Part shown: positions 1-10,745 of the stretch, piece after piece
How the letters are laid out: every line of letters starts with the position of its first letter
Position numbering within the stretch: the first letter of the stretch is position 1
Assembly (NCBI GenBank): GCA_943704495.1
Contig: CALSCR010001918.1
Span: 1-34,624, forward strand
Direction of reading: 5' to 3'
Origin: Pigoraptor chileana
Taxonomy: Eukaryota > Opisthokonta > Filasterea
DNA length: 34,624 bases
The notes under the pieces: generated by a model
What the model was told of the DNA's origin: nothing
The model's input: only the letters and a program-made list of their open reading frames with translations
Database searches by the model: none
Made by a program: the position numbers and the translations under genes

Positions 1-63
<63 letters not shown>

Positions 64-90
64 CACACACACACACATACACACACACAT
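1..90. repeat. (AC)n microsatellite at window start
   Basis: An almost pure AC dinucleotide run with a few interruptions (G at 57, T near 78). On the minus strand it reads as (GT)n, and it lies just downstream of the donor at 140 of the minus-strand gene that starts at 797. It is therefore most likely intronic. Confidence 0.97.
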
Positions 91-140
91 GCACAGACAC
101 AAACGCACACATAGCGTTTCCACGCACCGATAGAATCGAC

Positions 141-797
141 CTGCCTTGGTACACGCCTCCAAAGATTTCCGCTCAAACTTATTGAGCTTCGCTCTTTGCT
201 TCAGAACGTCCTTTGCACAGAGTTCAGATCCGCCCGCATACGGACTGCAGCCGCACTCAATCGAGAAAAAACAGAGACTCAAATCAGAGGAATATATGCT
301 TAAAGACATTGGAAAAGATATACCTACAGATATACACCATACAAACAAAAACAGAACGCACATGATATAACTCGGTGTTATGGTGCTGCTTGTACGGAAA
401 TTTGTCGGATGTCTGTCACGTGTTAGCTACACGGTCTGGATACGCATCTCAGCACTACCAAACGTGCGAAAGAATAGAAGAAGACCGCAATGCAAGCACG
501 ACTAACCCACACATACAAGTAACAATTTCTGCCAGAGAGAGCACAGCCATACACAACCCACAGACCCAACATGGCACAATAAACAACGGTCCATTGACGA
601 CTATCAGTGCAGTCAGGCAAGTGATCTCTTGTTGTTGCCAATGGCAAAGGCGAGAGAACCCACCGACCGCTGATTGTTTCAAAGGGCAATGGCATATCTG
701 GGTGTGTCGCCGGAAGTTCCGCGGTCGTTCCAAACGACGACAGATTAAGGGCCATCATCTTGATGAAATTGTCATCCATTGTCCCTGCTGAATACAT
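141..797 (-). CDS. 5' part of an unrecognised spliced gene (two exons seen)
   Basis: I do not recognise this protein. Exon 1 runs from the ATG at 797 to 664 and codes for about 45 residues (starting MYSAGTMDDNF; an internal ATG at 779 is also possible). It ends in phase 2 at a GTGGGT donor. Exon 2 runs from 244 (acceptor CTGCAG) to 141 and codes for a hydrophilic, Lys/Arg-rich, helix-prone stretch with two cysteines (ELCAKDVLKQRAKLNKFERK, then SLEACTKAG). It ends in phase 1 at a GTCGAT donor. The phases match across the intron at 663-245, and the donor type is the one used by the neighbouring genes, which is the main support. The rest of the gene lies beyond the window. It is divergent from the ankyrin gene, with about 650 bases between the two starts. 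Neither function nor full length can be judged from about 79 residues. Confidence 0.5.
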
Positions 798-1450
798 TTT
801 CGGGCAGCGACAGCTTCAATGCACCCTAATCCAATCGCTTTTCCTCACTAAAAAACACCAAAGTTATAGTGGCTGTTGATGGATGCCCCCTCGCTGGTTT
901 CATAGAACGGGCGTAACAGGCAGACACAACACTGCAGTCTGGCCTGTTACAACTTGAGGATAAAAATCCTTACAAAATAATAAGCAATCGATATCGATCT
1001 CCAGCAAGCATCCGCCAACAAACGGGATACAGATAGGGGAGCTACAACGACAGAGGACTTGTCAGTGAAGCTATGAAACACTTGTTTGAAGGATGAGATC
1101 AACAAATTTGCGCTTCAATTCAGAAGTGTCTGTCGGCATGCAATCACGTGACGGGACTCGGTAGGGTTGTGAGTGTTGGGGTAGGGTTGCATGCATTGTG
1201 TACGTTGTTTACGTTTGACCGAGTCCACTAAATTTAGTCTACTGCTACTGCCCCACAGTGAGACTGGAGTAAATAGAGTCTGTGAGTCTGTGATATCCGC
1301 TTTATCTTTCTCGACAGATTTTTTCATTCTCCTGTTTTAAAAGAAACAGAGTGTGTGTGTGTTTGTGTGTGTGTTTGTAAGTGTGTGTGTGAAAGAGAGA
1401 GAGAGAGAGAGTGTGTGTGTGTGTGTGTGTCTGTGCGTGTTGTCGATGCA
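798..1450. other. Spacer between divergent genes, with TG/AG repeats at its right end
   Basis: No open frame here looks like a gene. It must hold the promoters of the minus-strand gene starting at 797 and of the ankyrin gene starting at 1451. At 1351-1438 there is a compound (TG)n-(AG)n-(TG)n repeat that ends about 12 bases before the ankyrin ATG and would lie in the 5' leader. I see no clear TATA box. Confidence 0.7.
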
Positions 1451-4400
1451 ATGGCGGCAGTGAATCCAACTGCTGCACAAAATGCACGGCGCACACAAGA
1501 GGCTAACGCGTCCTTGTTCAAGGCCATCGACAAGGGTGACGTCAACACGGCGACACGTCTTCTCCGCGAGCGCCAGGTCGAACTATGGGCCCGCCATCAA
1601 TCCAATTCGACTCTTGTGGAGTATGCACGTGGATTGGCGCGGCGATTCACTTCCCTTAATGATCAAGCACGCGCCAAGCCTTATCTCGACATTGTCGCTG
1701 CGATAGAACGCGAACTTGCTGTTGTCATGCGCGATGCCGTCGTGAAAAGCAATGAGGAACTCGCAAAAGTGCTTGTGGGTGCGGGTGCAGACGCATACCA
1801 GGGCAATCAAGCGGATCCATTGGGCCTCGTGGGGGTCGCTGCCCAGTTCACAGCCAATCCAGCCATCCTCCATCTTCTTGTTGCCTCGCACAAGTATTGT
1901 GCGGGTGCGCTGGAGCAGATCGACGGTCACGGCTATTCCGCGCTACAAATCGCGCAGAGATGCGCGAACAATGCAACCGCTGCGGCCATCGCGTGGATTA
2001 TGAACGGTCGCCTCGTCGAGTGCGCACGCATTGGTGACGAAGGCAGCCGCGAGAGATTTCGTCGCCTGCTATCGATGGGCGCGAGCATTGAGAGTGCGGA
2101 TGCGGACGGCAACACGCCGCTGTGCCACGCCGTGTTGGCGAGACAGACCGAATTTGTGCGTTTTTTGCTCGCAATCGGCGCCGATTCGTCCCACAAGAAC
2201 AAAGCCGGAAAGAACGCGTATGCAATCTCGCTGGATCTTGATCCGCGCCCCGCACAGCTTGTGACGGCTCTCAGAGCGCACGAAGCGAGCAGTGCACTGA
2301 GGACTGCGATACTGACGCGCGGTACTGAATTGACTGCCGCGGATGTGCGCGAGTTTGTCAACAAGGGAGCTGACGTCAACCACTGTGACGGCCTTCTCGA
2401 TTCTATCCTACACCTGTGTGTGCGTCATGGATGCACGCCCGATGTCCTGCGCATGCTCGTGGGCACTCTCCGCGCAAACATTGAGGCGGTTAATGTGGCC
2501 AATAACCGACCGGTGGAAGAGGCTATTGCAGCGCACAATGTGGGTGCTCTTGACGTGCTCTTCTCGCTTGGGGCGGAGGTGGTGCGGTCGCATGGACGGA
2601 TCATTGACTGTGCGGCAGGTGGGTCGAATATGTTGCGGTTTGGACCTATATGTGCACAATACTATAACTGGGGTTTTTTTTGACAAGTGTGTTAATCCTC
2701 GGCAGCGCGGCAGTTTTTGGTGGTTGTGGTGGTGATGATGTTGTTGTTGTTGTTCTCGTCGTTGCTGTTGTGAGTGTGTGTGTGTGTCTGTGTGTGTGTC
2801 TGTGTGTGTGTATTATATTTACATTGAACGACATGGCACTCACACATTCTCGCACACTCGCTCGACAATCTCCCCCTTCCTCGATTCTTCAACAATTATT
2901 GCGCAGCGAGTGGATCCTCCGCCTCTCTCAGCACTGTGCGCTCCGAACTCAATCGCCGTATGTGGCTCATGGTGCAGGGCAACGACATTGCGGGCATACG
3001 CGCCATGCACGCTTGCGGGGCCGAACTCGCGTCTGTTGCACCGCCTTCCTCGCCAGTCGCCACCAACTCTGACGCCTCCACCGAGTCTGCGCCAGAGTAC
3101 ACCGATGCGTCACCGGGAAATGACGCCACATCCGGCTGGACGGTCCTTCACTATGCAGCCTCTGTGCCGCTGACGGATGTTATCCGAGTTCTCGCTGAAT
3201 TGGGCGCTATCATGGACTGTCAGTCGGCGAGTGGAATGACACCGCTGTTGATTGCGTGTGAGCGCGGTCACCTCGATGCAGTCACTCTGCTGCACACACT
3301 TGGTGCCGATATCCAGCTGTGCGATGCTGCGGGTGACACTGCTCTCTTGGTTGCCGTGCGTGGCGGTCATGCTGCCATTGTCGAGTACCTCGTGCTGTGG
3401 GGTGCAGATACCGCACACGAAAACGAGAGAAAGGAATGTGCACTTGGCATTGCCACAGCCAAAGAAAATGCTTCTCTCACGTCCTTTTTTGAAGCCCTTT
3501 CTTTCAATGCTGAGGAACTCTGCGCCGAACCATTTGTGTCTGTTCGCGGGAGCATTGACTTGGCTCCCGTGGCAGTTGCGGTGCAGATTCAACCGCTGCG
3601 TCGAGAATCGTCTCCCTTTGAGCTGAGTGCGATTGAGGCCGGGAATCGCAACATGGGCATGCTGAAAGGCACTCCGAATGATCTCCTGAGGAAGGCGACT
3701 AACGAAGTGCAGCTCAACGAAGTGCGCAGAGCCCTCGCGGAGGGTGCGGATGTCACGTGGGTACCTTGTTGTGCGTGTCTGTATGCTCAATTAAAGGCAC
3801 AAACACACACACACACATTTTGTTGTTGTTGCTGCTGCTGCTGTTGTTGTTGTTGTGCATCGATGGTTTTGACGGCATCTGTCCGTTGCCTGTGATATTT
3901 TATTTCGAATGTGCCGAACCCAGGTTGGCATCATTTCCACATGTGTACTTATCCACGCCTTCCCCAACAACACACACACATACCCCGCTCCCACCCTCCA
4001 CTTCCGTTTCCATCACCGTCCCTTCTTTGCCCCTCTCTCTTTGCGCTGCGCAGACACCGTCGCAACAACGAAACGTGCATACAATCTGCCCACCGCATTG
4101 CAGAAATGCATCGCACAACCGCTGAAATGCAACGAATGACCCCAATCATGTACAATGATTCCATCGCCAAGCAGCGTGCCGCACTCGACGTTGCCGCAGA
4201 GATGCAAAGACACCTTGACGACCTGTTTGCAGACGCCGTTGCTAAGCAGCCAGTTGAGACTCTGCGCGCGTTGCATGCGGCGGGCGCAAACATAGCGCAG
4301 GCGAGGGGTCCCTTTGGATTCGTTGGAATTGCCGCAAGCGCACGTGACGAGCCATCCATACTGGACTTTTTGGTCCGCAACAGCGCCGACAACTCAAAGC

Positions 4401-7400
4401 TTATCGAGCACCGCACACAAAACGGAGAGACGGTTATCTCGCTTGCGCGATCGAAGAACAACCGCAACGTTGTCGCCTATGTCATCTGGGTGATTAGCAC
4501 GCGTCTTTCCTCTTTTGTTGGCAAGCTAAACGTTGCCGCCGTCCGCTATTTGCACTCGATAGGCGCGCTCCCAGAGTGCGAGCACGTGCCCGGGCAGCGC
4601 AGTGCGAACCTCCACGCGGCCGTGTCGACCGGTAATTTGGAACTGGTGCGTTTTCTTGCACAAATTGGGGCTGACATTGACTGGCGAGGCGCGGATGGGC
4701 GCACTCTCTCGCAGTTTGCCGCCTCCATTGGTCACATCGCCATTGCAAAGTTTCTCGCTGGGCAAGAGAGAGACCATGCACTGCGCGTTGCTGCCGCAAG
4801 TGGCGATTTTGCGAGTGTTCGCAGGATCCACGCGGGGGGCGCCGACATCAATGCACTTAACTTTGAGGGAAGCACTGCCGTGAGCATGTGTGCGTTGCAT
4901 GGCGACTACATTGGCGTCATCAAGTATCTGGTGGAGAGGGGGGCGTCGGTTGTCCATCGCAACGTTAACCTGCCGACGCTCGTGAAGATGGCCAGAGACA
5001 AGGGCCACGGGAGGGTCGCCGCGTACGTGTCGGGATGTGTCAATGCACAGTTTGTGCGTGCAGCGCGGCGTGGGGATGTGGAGGCCATGGGTGATCTCTA
5101 CGCTCTCGGCGTCGACATGCAGTACGAGGAGGCCGGTGGGCACACTGCTCTCGCTGTGGCGGCGTCGGCGCATGGGCTTGACGTTGTGCAGTGGCTTGTC
5201 TTGCACGGGGCGGAACCCAATTTGCCGACATCCTCCGGCGACTACGTCCTCGGCCTCGCGTCTGCCAAGGGAGACTATGCGATGGTGAAGTTTCTTGTAG
5301 AAGAGTGTCGTGCAGACACGTCGGCGTTGAACGGCGAAGGGAAAACGGCCGCCGAAATTGCGCGCGCAAACGGGAACATTGAGGTTGCGAAATATTTGAA
5401 TCCCGCCGACGCCGCCGAACTGGACAAGCTGAGTGCGTCTGCCAAGGCCACTGCTGCGGCCGGTGACAAGCCACCAAAGAGGACAACAGAGGAGCTTTTG
5501 GAGGCTGTGCGACGCGCGCATCTCCCCGTCGTGCGCGAATTTGAGGCGGAGGTGTATGCGAGTCTTGCATTGAAGACGGAGCACTGTGAGCGCATGCTTC
5601 TCCTCGCGCGCCAGCTGAACCAGTTTGAGGTTGTGAGGCTGCTTGAGCCGCACTATCTGAGCCTGACGTCCAAGGCAGACTCGACCAAAACACAGGACAG
5701 ACTGTTTGCGGGATCGAAAGAGCATGCCATATTGCTTGGTGGATTTCTCAAGGGCCTGTCTGCGCACGTGACCGGCGGTGATGTGCAGATTGATCCCGGC
5801 GATCCGCGTACCTTCGATGCTCTCTTCAACAACATGCAAGGGCGAGTTGTCCACGAGAGAGAGCGATTGAACGATGCGGCGACGGCTGCTGCTGTGCTCA
5901 AGCAGTACAGGGAAGATTCGGAGCGCCTTCAGCGAGAAATGGCATCGCTTTCGGAAAGCAGGCGCGAGATGGAGTTTACGCGCGGAAAATTCGTCCGTCA
6001 GTTGTCGGAATTGGAGCAGCGGCTGAATAGCGCGAAATCGGCGAGAGAGAGGGTTGCGGCGAGGAAAGAGTTGGAGGAATTACGTGCGCAGACGGGCGAA
6101 CTCAATGCACAGATGACGGTGCTTTACCGTGCACACGAGGTTCGTGAAGCGCGCGCAAAAGTGCTGCAGACATTCAAGGAGGACCCGTCGACGTTTCTCT
6201 ACTATCGCACGGTGAGCCTTGCCATCCACGACGTGTTTGTGAGTAGCAAAGCGGCCGCCGGGGGCATGGTGCAGGTGGAGACTGGCGACATGCACAAGGC
6301 GGCGGTGGCGGTGAGCCTGCTCGGGAAGGTCATGTCCATTATTCCGGCGGCGGGAAGTGCGGGTAGCTGCATATGCAATGCCGCGGCCGTTGGACTCGAT
6401 TTTCTCGACAAGAAGCGCCAGATTGCAACGGCCAAGGGTATATCGATGCTAGCGTCGGTGTCCGAGGCCGAACGCGTGAGTGACGAGACTGCGAGGAAGC
6501 TCACTCTGTGGTATTGGTGAGTACTGTGGATTGTGGTGTGTCTGTGTGTGTGTGTCTGCTGATGGTGTTTTGTTCTATTATCCGGCTGTATGCACGTATG
6601 TATGTATGCATTTTTTTCTTATTATTTCTGTATGTGGTGTGTGCCTGTGTGTGTGTGCTGATGGTTTGTTATATATTCCGGCTGTATGCATGTATATATG
6701 ATGCATTCTATTGTTTATTGTTTTTGTATGTGGTGTGTGTGTCTGTGTGTGTGGCTGTGAGTGAAAATGTGGGATGCAATTCATTGTCTTAGCCGCTGTC
6801 CCCATGGACTCCACAAAAGAGATGTTGGCGAGAGTTCGCCCATGCTTCGCCCATTAATCTCAAATTAATCTGAAACGGACCCATTTTCGACCACAGGAAC
6901 CAAATCGGCCTCCTCGAGCGCCCTGACAGCAAGGCGGGTGCACGCGACCCCACCGCCGACCTTCCCGCCCGGATGTTTGCCGAGTACGCTGTTTTGCGCA
7001 TCGTCCGAGCGCTGAACAAGAGCCTGTTTGACTCGAGCCGTCCCCTTGACGACCAATTTGTGTGGACGGTTGTATCCAAGGACCCCTTTGCAAAACGCTC
7101 TCTGCTCGAACGTATCGGAGTCGGCATTGGAAGCAAGAAGATATCGCTCACAAACGGCGAAAAAACCGACCTCAGGTCGCTGTATGGGCTGTGCGGACTG
7201 ATGGTCGACAACGGGGATCTCTACACAAACGACAAGTCGGAGGTCTCCAAGTACGGATATTGCTACGGAACCATACTTGCGGCAAAGGGGAGAGGCTTGT
7301 CGCGCAGTGGACACGGACCGTGCCCCGCAAAACTATTTCGCCCGTCCATCGACAGCTTTGACGATGACGAGAAGGCAGTTGCAGCCGCCATTTCTTCAGC

Positions 7401-9247
7401 GTCAACCTCGGCGTCCGCGTCGGCGTCCGCGAATGCTGGTTCCAGTTTGGATCCCGCACCGTCTTTGAACGACAAGGAACGAAAATCTGCGGATGTCGCG
7501 CGCCTCGTGTCGTCTGGAATGACAAAGGGGAAGGTGCGAGAGGAGATCAAGGCGGTGCTTCGCGATGAAGAGCTTGCAAGGGAGATGATTGAGTCAAGAA
7601 TTGCAGAGGCGAACGCATCGACGAGGTTGTATGCACAGGAAGAAGTGGAAGGTCAGTGGGACTCCCTCACTCACCCGGACACTACTCACTCCATCCACAC
7701 TCTCGTGCACACTCTCATACACAATCTCATACACACTCTCGTGCACACTCTCGTACACACTCTCATACACAATCTCATACACACTCTCGTACACACTCTC
7801 ATACACAATCTCATACACACTCTCGTACACACTCTCATACACACTCTCATACACACTCTCATACACACTCACTCTCATGCTACTCTCATATATATATATG
7901 TACATTCTCTCACTCACTCACCCGCACCCTCGCACACTCACACACTCAAGCATTTACACACTTATTCGCACTTACGTGCACTCACTCATACTTGCCCACG
8001 TTTTCAATCACACACGCCTACGACTGACTGTTCTCCCAGGACTGAGAGAGGCTCTGGAAGAATCGACGACTTCATTCCACGACAAGGTTGACGCAATCAC
8101 AGAGACGGTAAACTCTGGCGTCACTGTGATGCAGGCAGAGGTCAAGGCATGCAAAGCCGACGTCGCAAGCACCGTGTCACGTGCCAATGCGGAACTGAAG
8201 GCTGTGTCCGACGGACAGCTTCGCGAGCTTAATGCGACTGTGTCGACTGCGACAGCTGCACTCGAATCGACAGTGCGCAAGGCTGTCGATGACTCGGATA
8301 AACGGGCAGAGTCCCTCAGGCTTGAAATTGGCAACGCCAAAAATGACCTCCGCTCACAACACGCATCGGCATCTGCAGAGCTACGCCAGCTGTTTGAGGC
8401 TCTCAGGAACGAGTCGAATGAGAGCCACACGCGATGGACGCAGGGGCAGGAGGCGAGGTTCAAAGTGCTCGAGGGAAAGGTGGCAGCGCAGCAGGATGCC
8501 CTCTACAGTGCCGCATCCGTCAAGCTGGAGGGTCTTGCAAACGTCGCTGCCGAGACCGCGCTTGCGGCAAAGCAGGTTGCTGATGGGGCGTTGTCGTTGG
8601 CTGAGGATGCCATGCGAGATGCGAGGGCGGCGGCGGAGGCTGTTGTTGTGGCGGCGCAGCGTGCAGAGACGGCGCAGGCGTCCGTGTCGGAGATGGCCGA
8701 GGCTGTGAAGACGGCGCTGAAACGGGCGGAGACTGCGGAGAAGATGCTTAAGGTGTGTGTATGTGTTATATGTGTGTGTGTGTATGTGTATGTGTGCGTT
8801 TTATATGGATATGTGCGACCCAGTTGGCAACATAGTTCAAAACAACCTCACTCTGCACCAAACTTCCCTGATCCTAATCCACTTCACTTTGGTGTATTTT
8901 CTGTCAAAAATATTACAATTAAAAAACAAAAGGATGTCGAGAAGCGAACGGTCGATGTGGGCAAGGATTTGGAGCGGAGGGAGGCACGGCTAAAGGAGCT
9001 GGAGACCGCGTTCGAAAAGAGGTCTGCCGATGTCGCAAAGGATATGGAAAAGAGGAATGTGGATGCGCAAAAGGAAGCCGAGAAGAGAGAGTTGAGGATC
9101 AAAGAGTTGGAAGTTGCACTGGAGAAGCGGGCGGCGGAGGTGGCAAAGGACAACGACAAGAGAGAGCAGAAGATGAAAGAACTCGAGGCGTCGGTGCTCA
9201 AGGCATTCAAGAAGATCAAGGACAAGGGACTTAAGCTGGACGACTGA
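1451..9247 (+). CDS. Large ankyrin-repeat and coiled-coil protein, 6 exons, 2,087 residues
   Basis: Exons: 1451-2618, 2907-3756, 4054-6516, 6897-7651, 8040-8752, 8933-9247. All phases match and the spliced CDS is 6,264 bases. The start is the first ATG after the leader repeat. Residues about 20-1180 are degenerate ankyrin repeats, seen as recurring patterns such as DGNTPLCHAVLARQTEFVRF with LLAIGADSS, and GGHTALAVAAS. Residues about 1275-1385 are coiled coil. Residues about 1390-1490 hold an Ala/Gly-rich hydrophobic stretch (SLLGKVMSIIPAAGSAG). Exon 4 adds a globular part I do not recognise (about 1495-1630), then a Ser/Ala linker. Exons 5 and 6 are coiled coil; exon 6 is built of tandem units of about 36 residues around KELExxxEKRxAxVAKD. 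No signal peptide is seen. It is probably an intracellular scaffold, but the partner is unknown. Intron 5 (8753-8932) is 180 bases with no in-frame stop, so it could be retained. Confidence 0.88.
2774..2815 (+). repeat. (TG)n repeat in intron 1 of the ankyrin gene
   Basis: A TG-rich run inside the intron 2619-2906. It is followed 30 to 50 bases later by a CA-rich stretch (about 2838-2868) before the acceptor GCGCAG. Confidence 0.85.
7690..7890 (+). repeat. 12-bp minisatellite in intron 4 of the ankyrin gene
   Basis: About 15 imperfect copies of a dodecamer of the type CACACTCTCATA or CACACTCTCGTA, with AATCTCATACAC variants, fill the middle of the intron 7652-8039. The unit is a multiple of three, so open frames run through it on both strands; these are artefacts. 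Confidence 0.93.
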
Positions 9248-10745
9248 ATGTTTTGATGCGTCCTTCAGTGACGTCTCGAGTGGCGCGGCTGTTGATCCGT
9301 GCGTGTCTGTGTGTGTTTGTATGCATGTGTTGTCTGTCCATCGTCCTATCGCGGTTGGGAATTCCATTACATTGTGAAGCTGTTTGTATTTCACGCCTGT
9401 GTTCCTGTTCGGTTATTTTGGACTTGTGCTATAAGACAACTATATAACTCATATTCCACTATTTTTCAATTATGACAACAAAAAAAGATGCTCAATATCC
9501 ATCATATTCTTTCATTAAAGCACATATCACAAGAAAAAATACAAATCAATCACACAAACACAATAGCTATGCATAAGAGTAGGGTCCACTCGTCAATTCC
9601 ACTTGAAGTGGGCTGCAAGTTGATTGAGAGAGAAATAAAGGAGGGGGATGTCGCGCAGAAGATTATTACCAGTGCTAATAGGCCATGTGACCTCGCACCA
9701 ATTGCCCATCCGCATCAGTTAATCTTGCACCCAACCCTAAGTCGACAGTCGCTCATTAATGTAAGCCTGCCGTACACACAAAGGGTGCGAAAATGGTCTG
9801 CAGCTACGCAATTTCCATATGTAACCACACACACGCACATACACACACTTAAAGACAATCCACGGAGGCACAGCAGCTCACAGTGGCAGAAAACAGACTG
9901 CACGCACCTTGCCAGAAGAAACGGCACGGTTCGGCTAGAGGAAGGACGATGAAACGTAGATGCCCTCACTGCAAAAGTAAAGAGAAAAATAAACCCAGTT
10001 AGTGATTGCTGTATCTTCAATGGGTAATGCCAATAGTGCGACCCATATCGAGCACTCCAGCGACCATAAAAGAAGATGTAATCGTATCGGCCTGTCATTT
10101 TGACCCATCCGCGCAGTGGAATTGTGCGCGCAGCTGGGCTTCGATAGGGCCTTCTCACTCGGCATGAGACATGTGAACATGGAAAAGAAAGAAAACAACG
10201 GACAAACGGCAACAAAATCTCACCATTGTTCCCCTGGTGTTCTAACATCAGAGCCTCCTTCGTCACTATTTATGCGAATCCGGACGCCCTCGTGGTGTGT
10301 TGCATGTGTGTGTGTGTATGTGACTGTTGTGTGCGTGAGTCTCTGTGTGTGTGTGTGTGTGTGTGTGTATGTGGCTGTGTGTCGTTGTGTGTGGGTGTTG
10401 CCGTGTGCCATGTGCTCTGCAGAAAATTCCGATGACGCGATTCTCAAATGACGCCATTACCAAATCTTTTATTTCGGAAACTATTTTCCGATCATAATTT
10501 TCCACTCTATCTATCACGTGATTGCTGGTTCAACGGCGGCTTGCCACATCAGCACACATGTGCACCGCACGAAGAGATGCGCACCAATAATAAGTTATTG
10601 CAAACCTAGCGATAACTGCGTTGTAAGCAGCATTTCGCTCGTCAAGGGAGTATATGCTCTCTCTTTCTCTTTCACGATCTGTCGTCGTGAATTATTAGCG
10701 TGGTTTTGCCTGTTTTGCTATAACGCGGGGGCGTTGTGGTGAAAG
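9248..10745. other. Spacer between the ankyrin gene and SEC63
   Basis: This holds the 3' end of the ankyrin gene and the promoter of SEC63. TG-rich runs lie at 9303-9330 and 10300-10400, and a CA run at 9826-9848. A minus-strand open frame at 10266-9715 has no recognisable features and crosses a TG/CA repeat, so I do not call it. An AATAAA lies at 9634, which is far from the stop codon. Confidence 0.55.

Noticed and set aside
1355-1450. Upstream extension of the ankyrin open frame
   Set aside because: The added residues are the translation of a TG/AG repeat and the frame there has no ATG. The ATG at 1451 is the first one.
4526-5854. A 442-residue open frame on the minus strand
   Set aside because: It lies wholly opposite exon 3 of the ankyrin gene, which has clear ankyrin repeats and matching splice phases. 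The minus frame has no domain and is a shadow of high-GC coding sequence.
7594-7917. Long repetitive open frames (YESVYESV-like on minus, SYTLSYTL-like on plus)
   Set aside because: They come from a 12-bp minisatellite inside an intron. A unit divisible by three keeps every frame open.
9715-10266. 183-residue minus-strand open frame between the ankyrin gene and SEC63
   Set aside because: It has no recognisable domain, runs through a TG/CA repeat (SVCMCVCVV) and shows no exon chain that improves it.
10282-10420. TG-rich block before SEC63 as a coding region
   Set aside because: All open frames are Cys/Val or His/Thr repeats from (TG)n. It is promoter or leader microsatellite.
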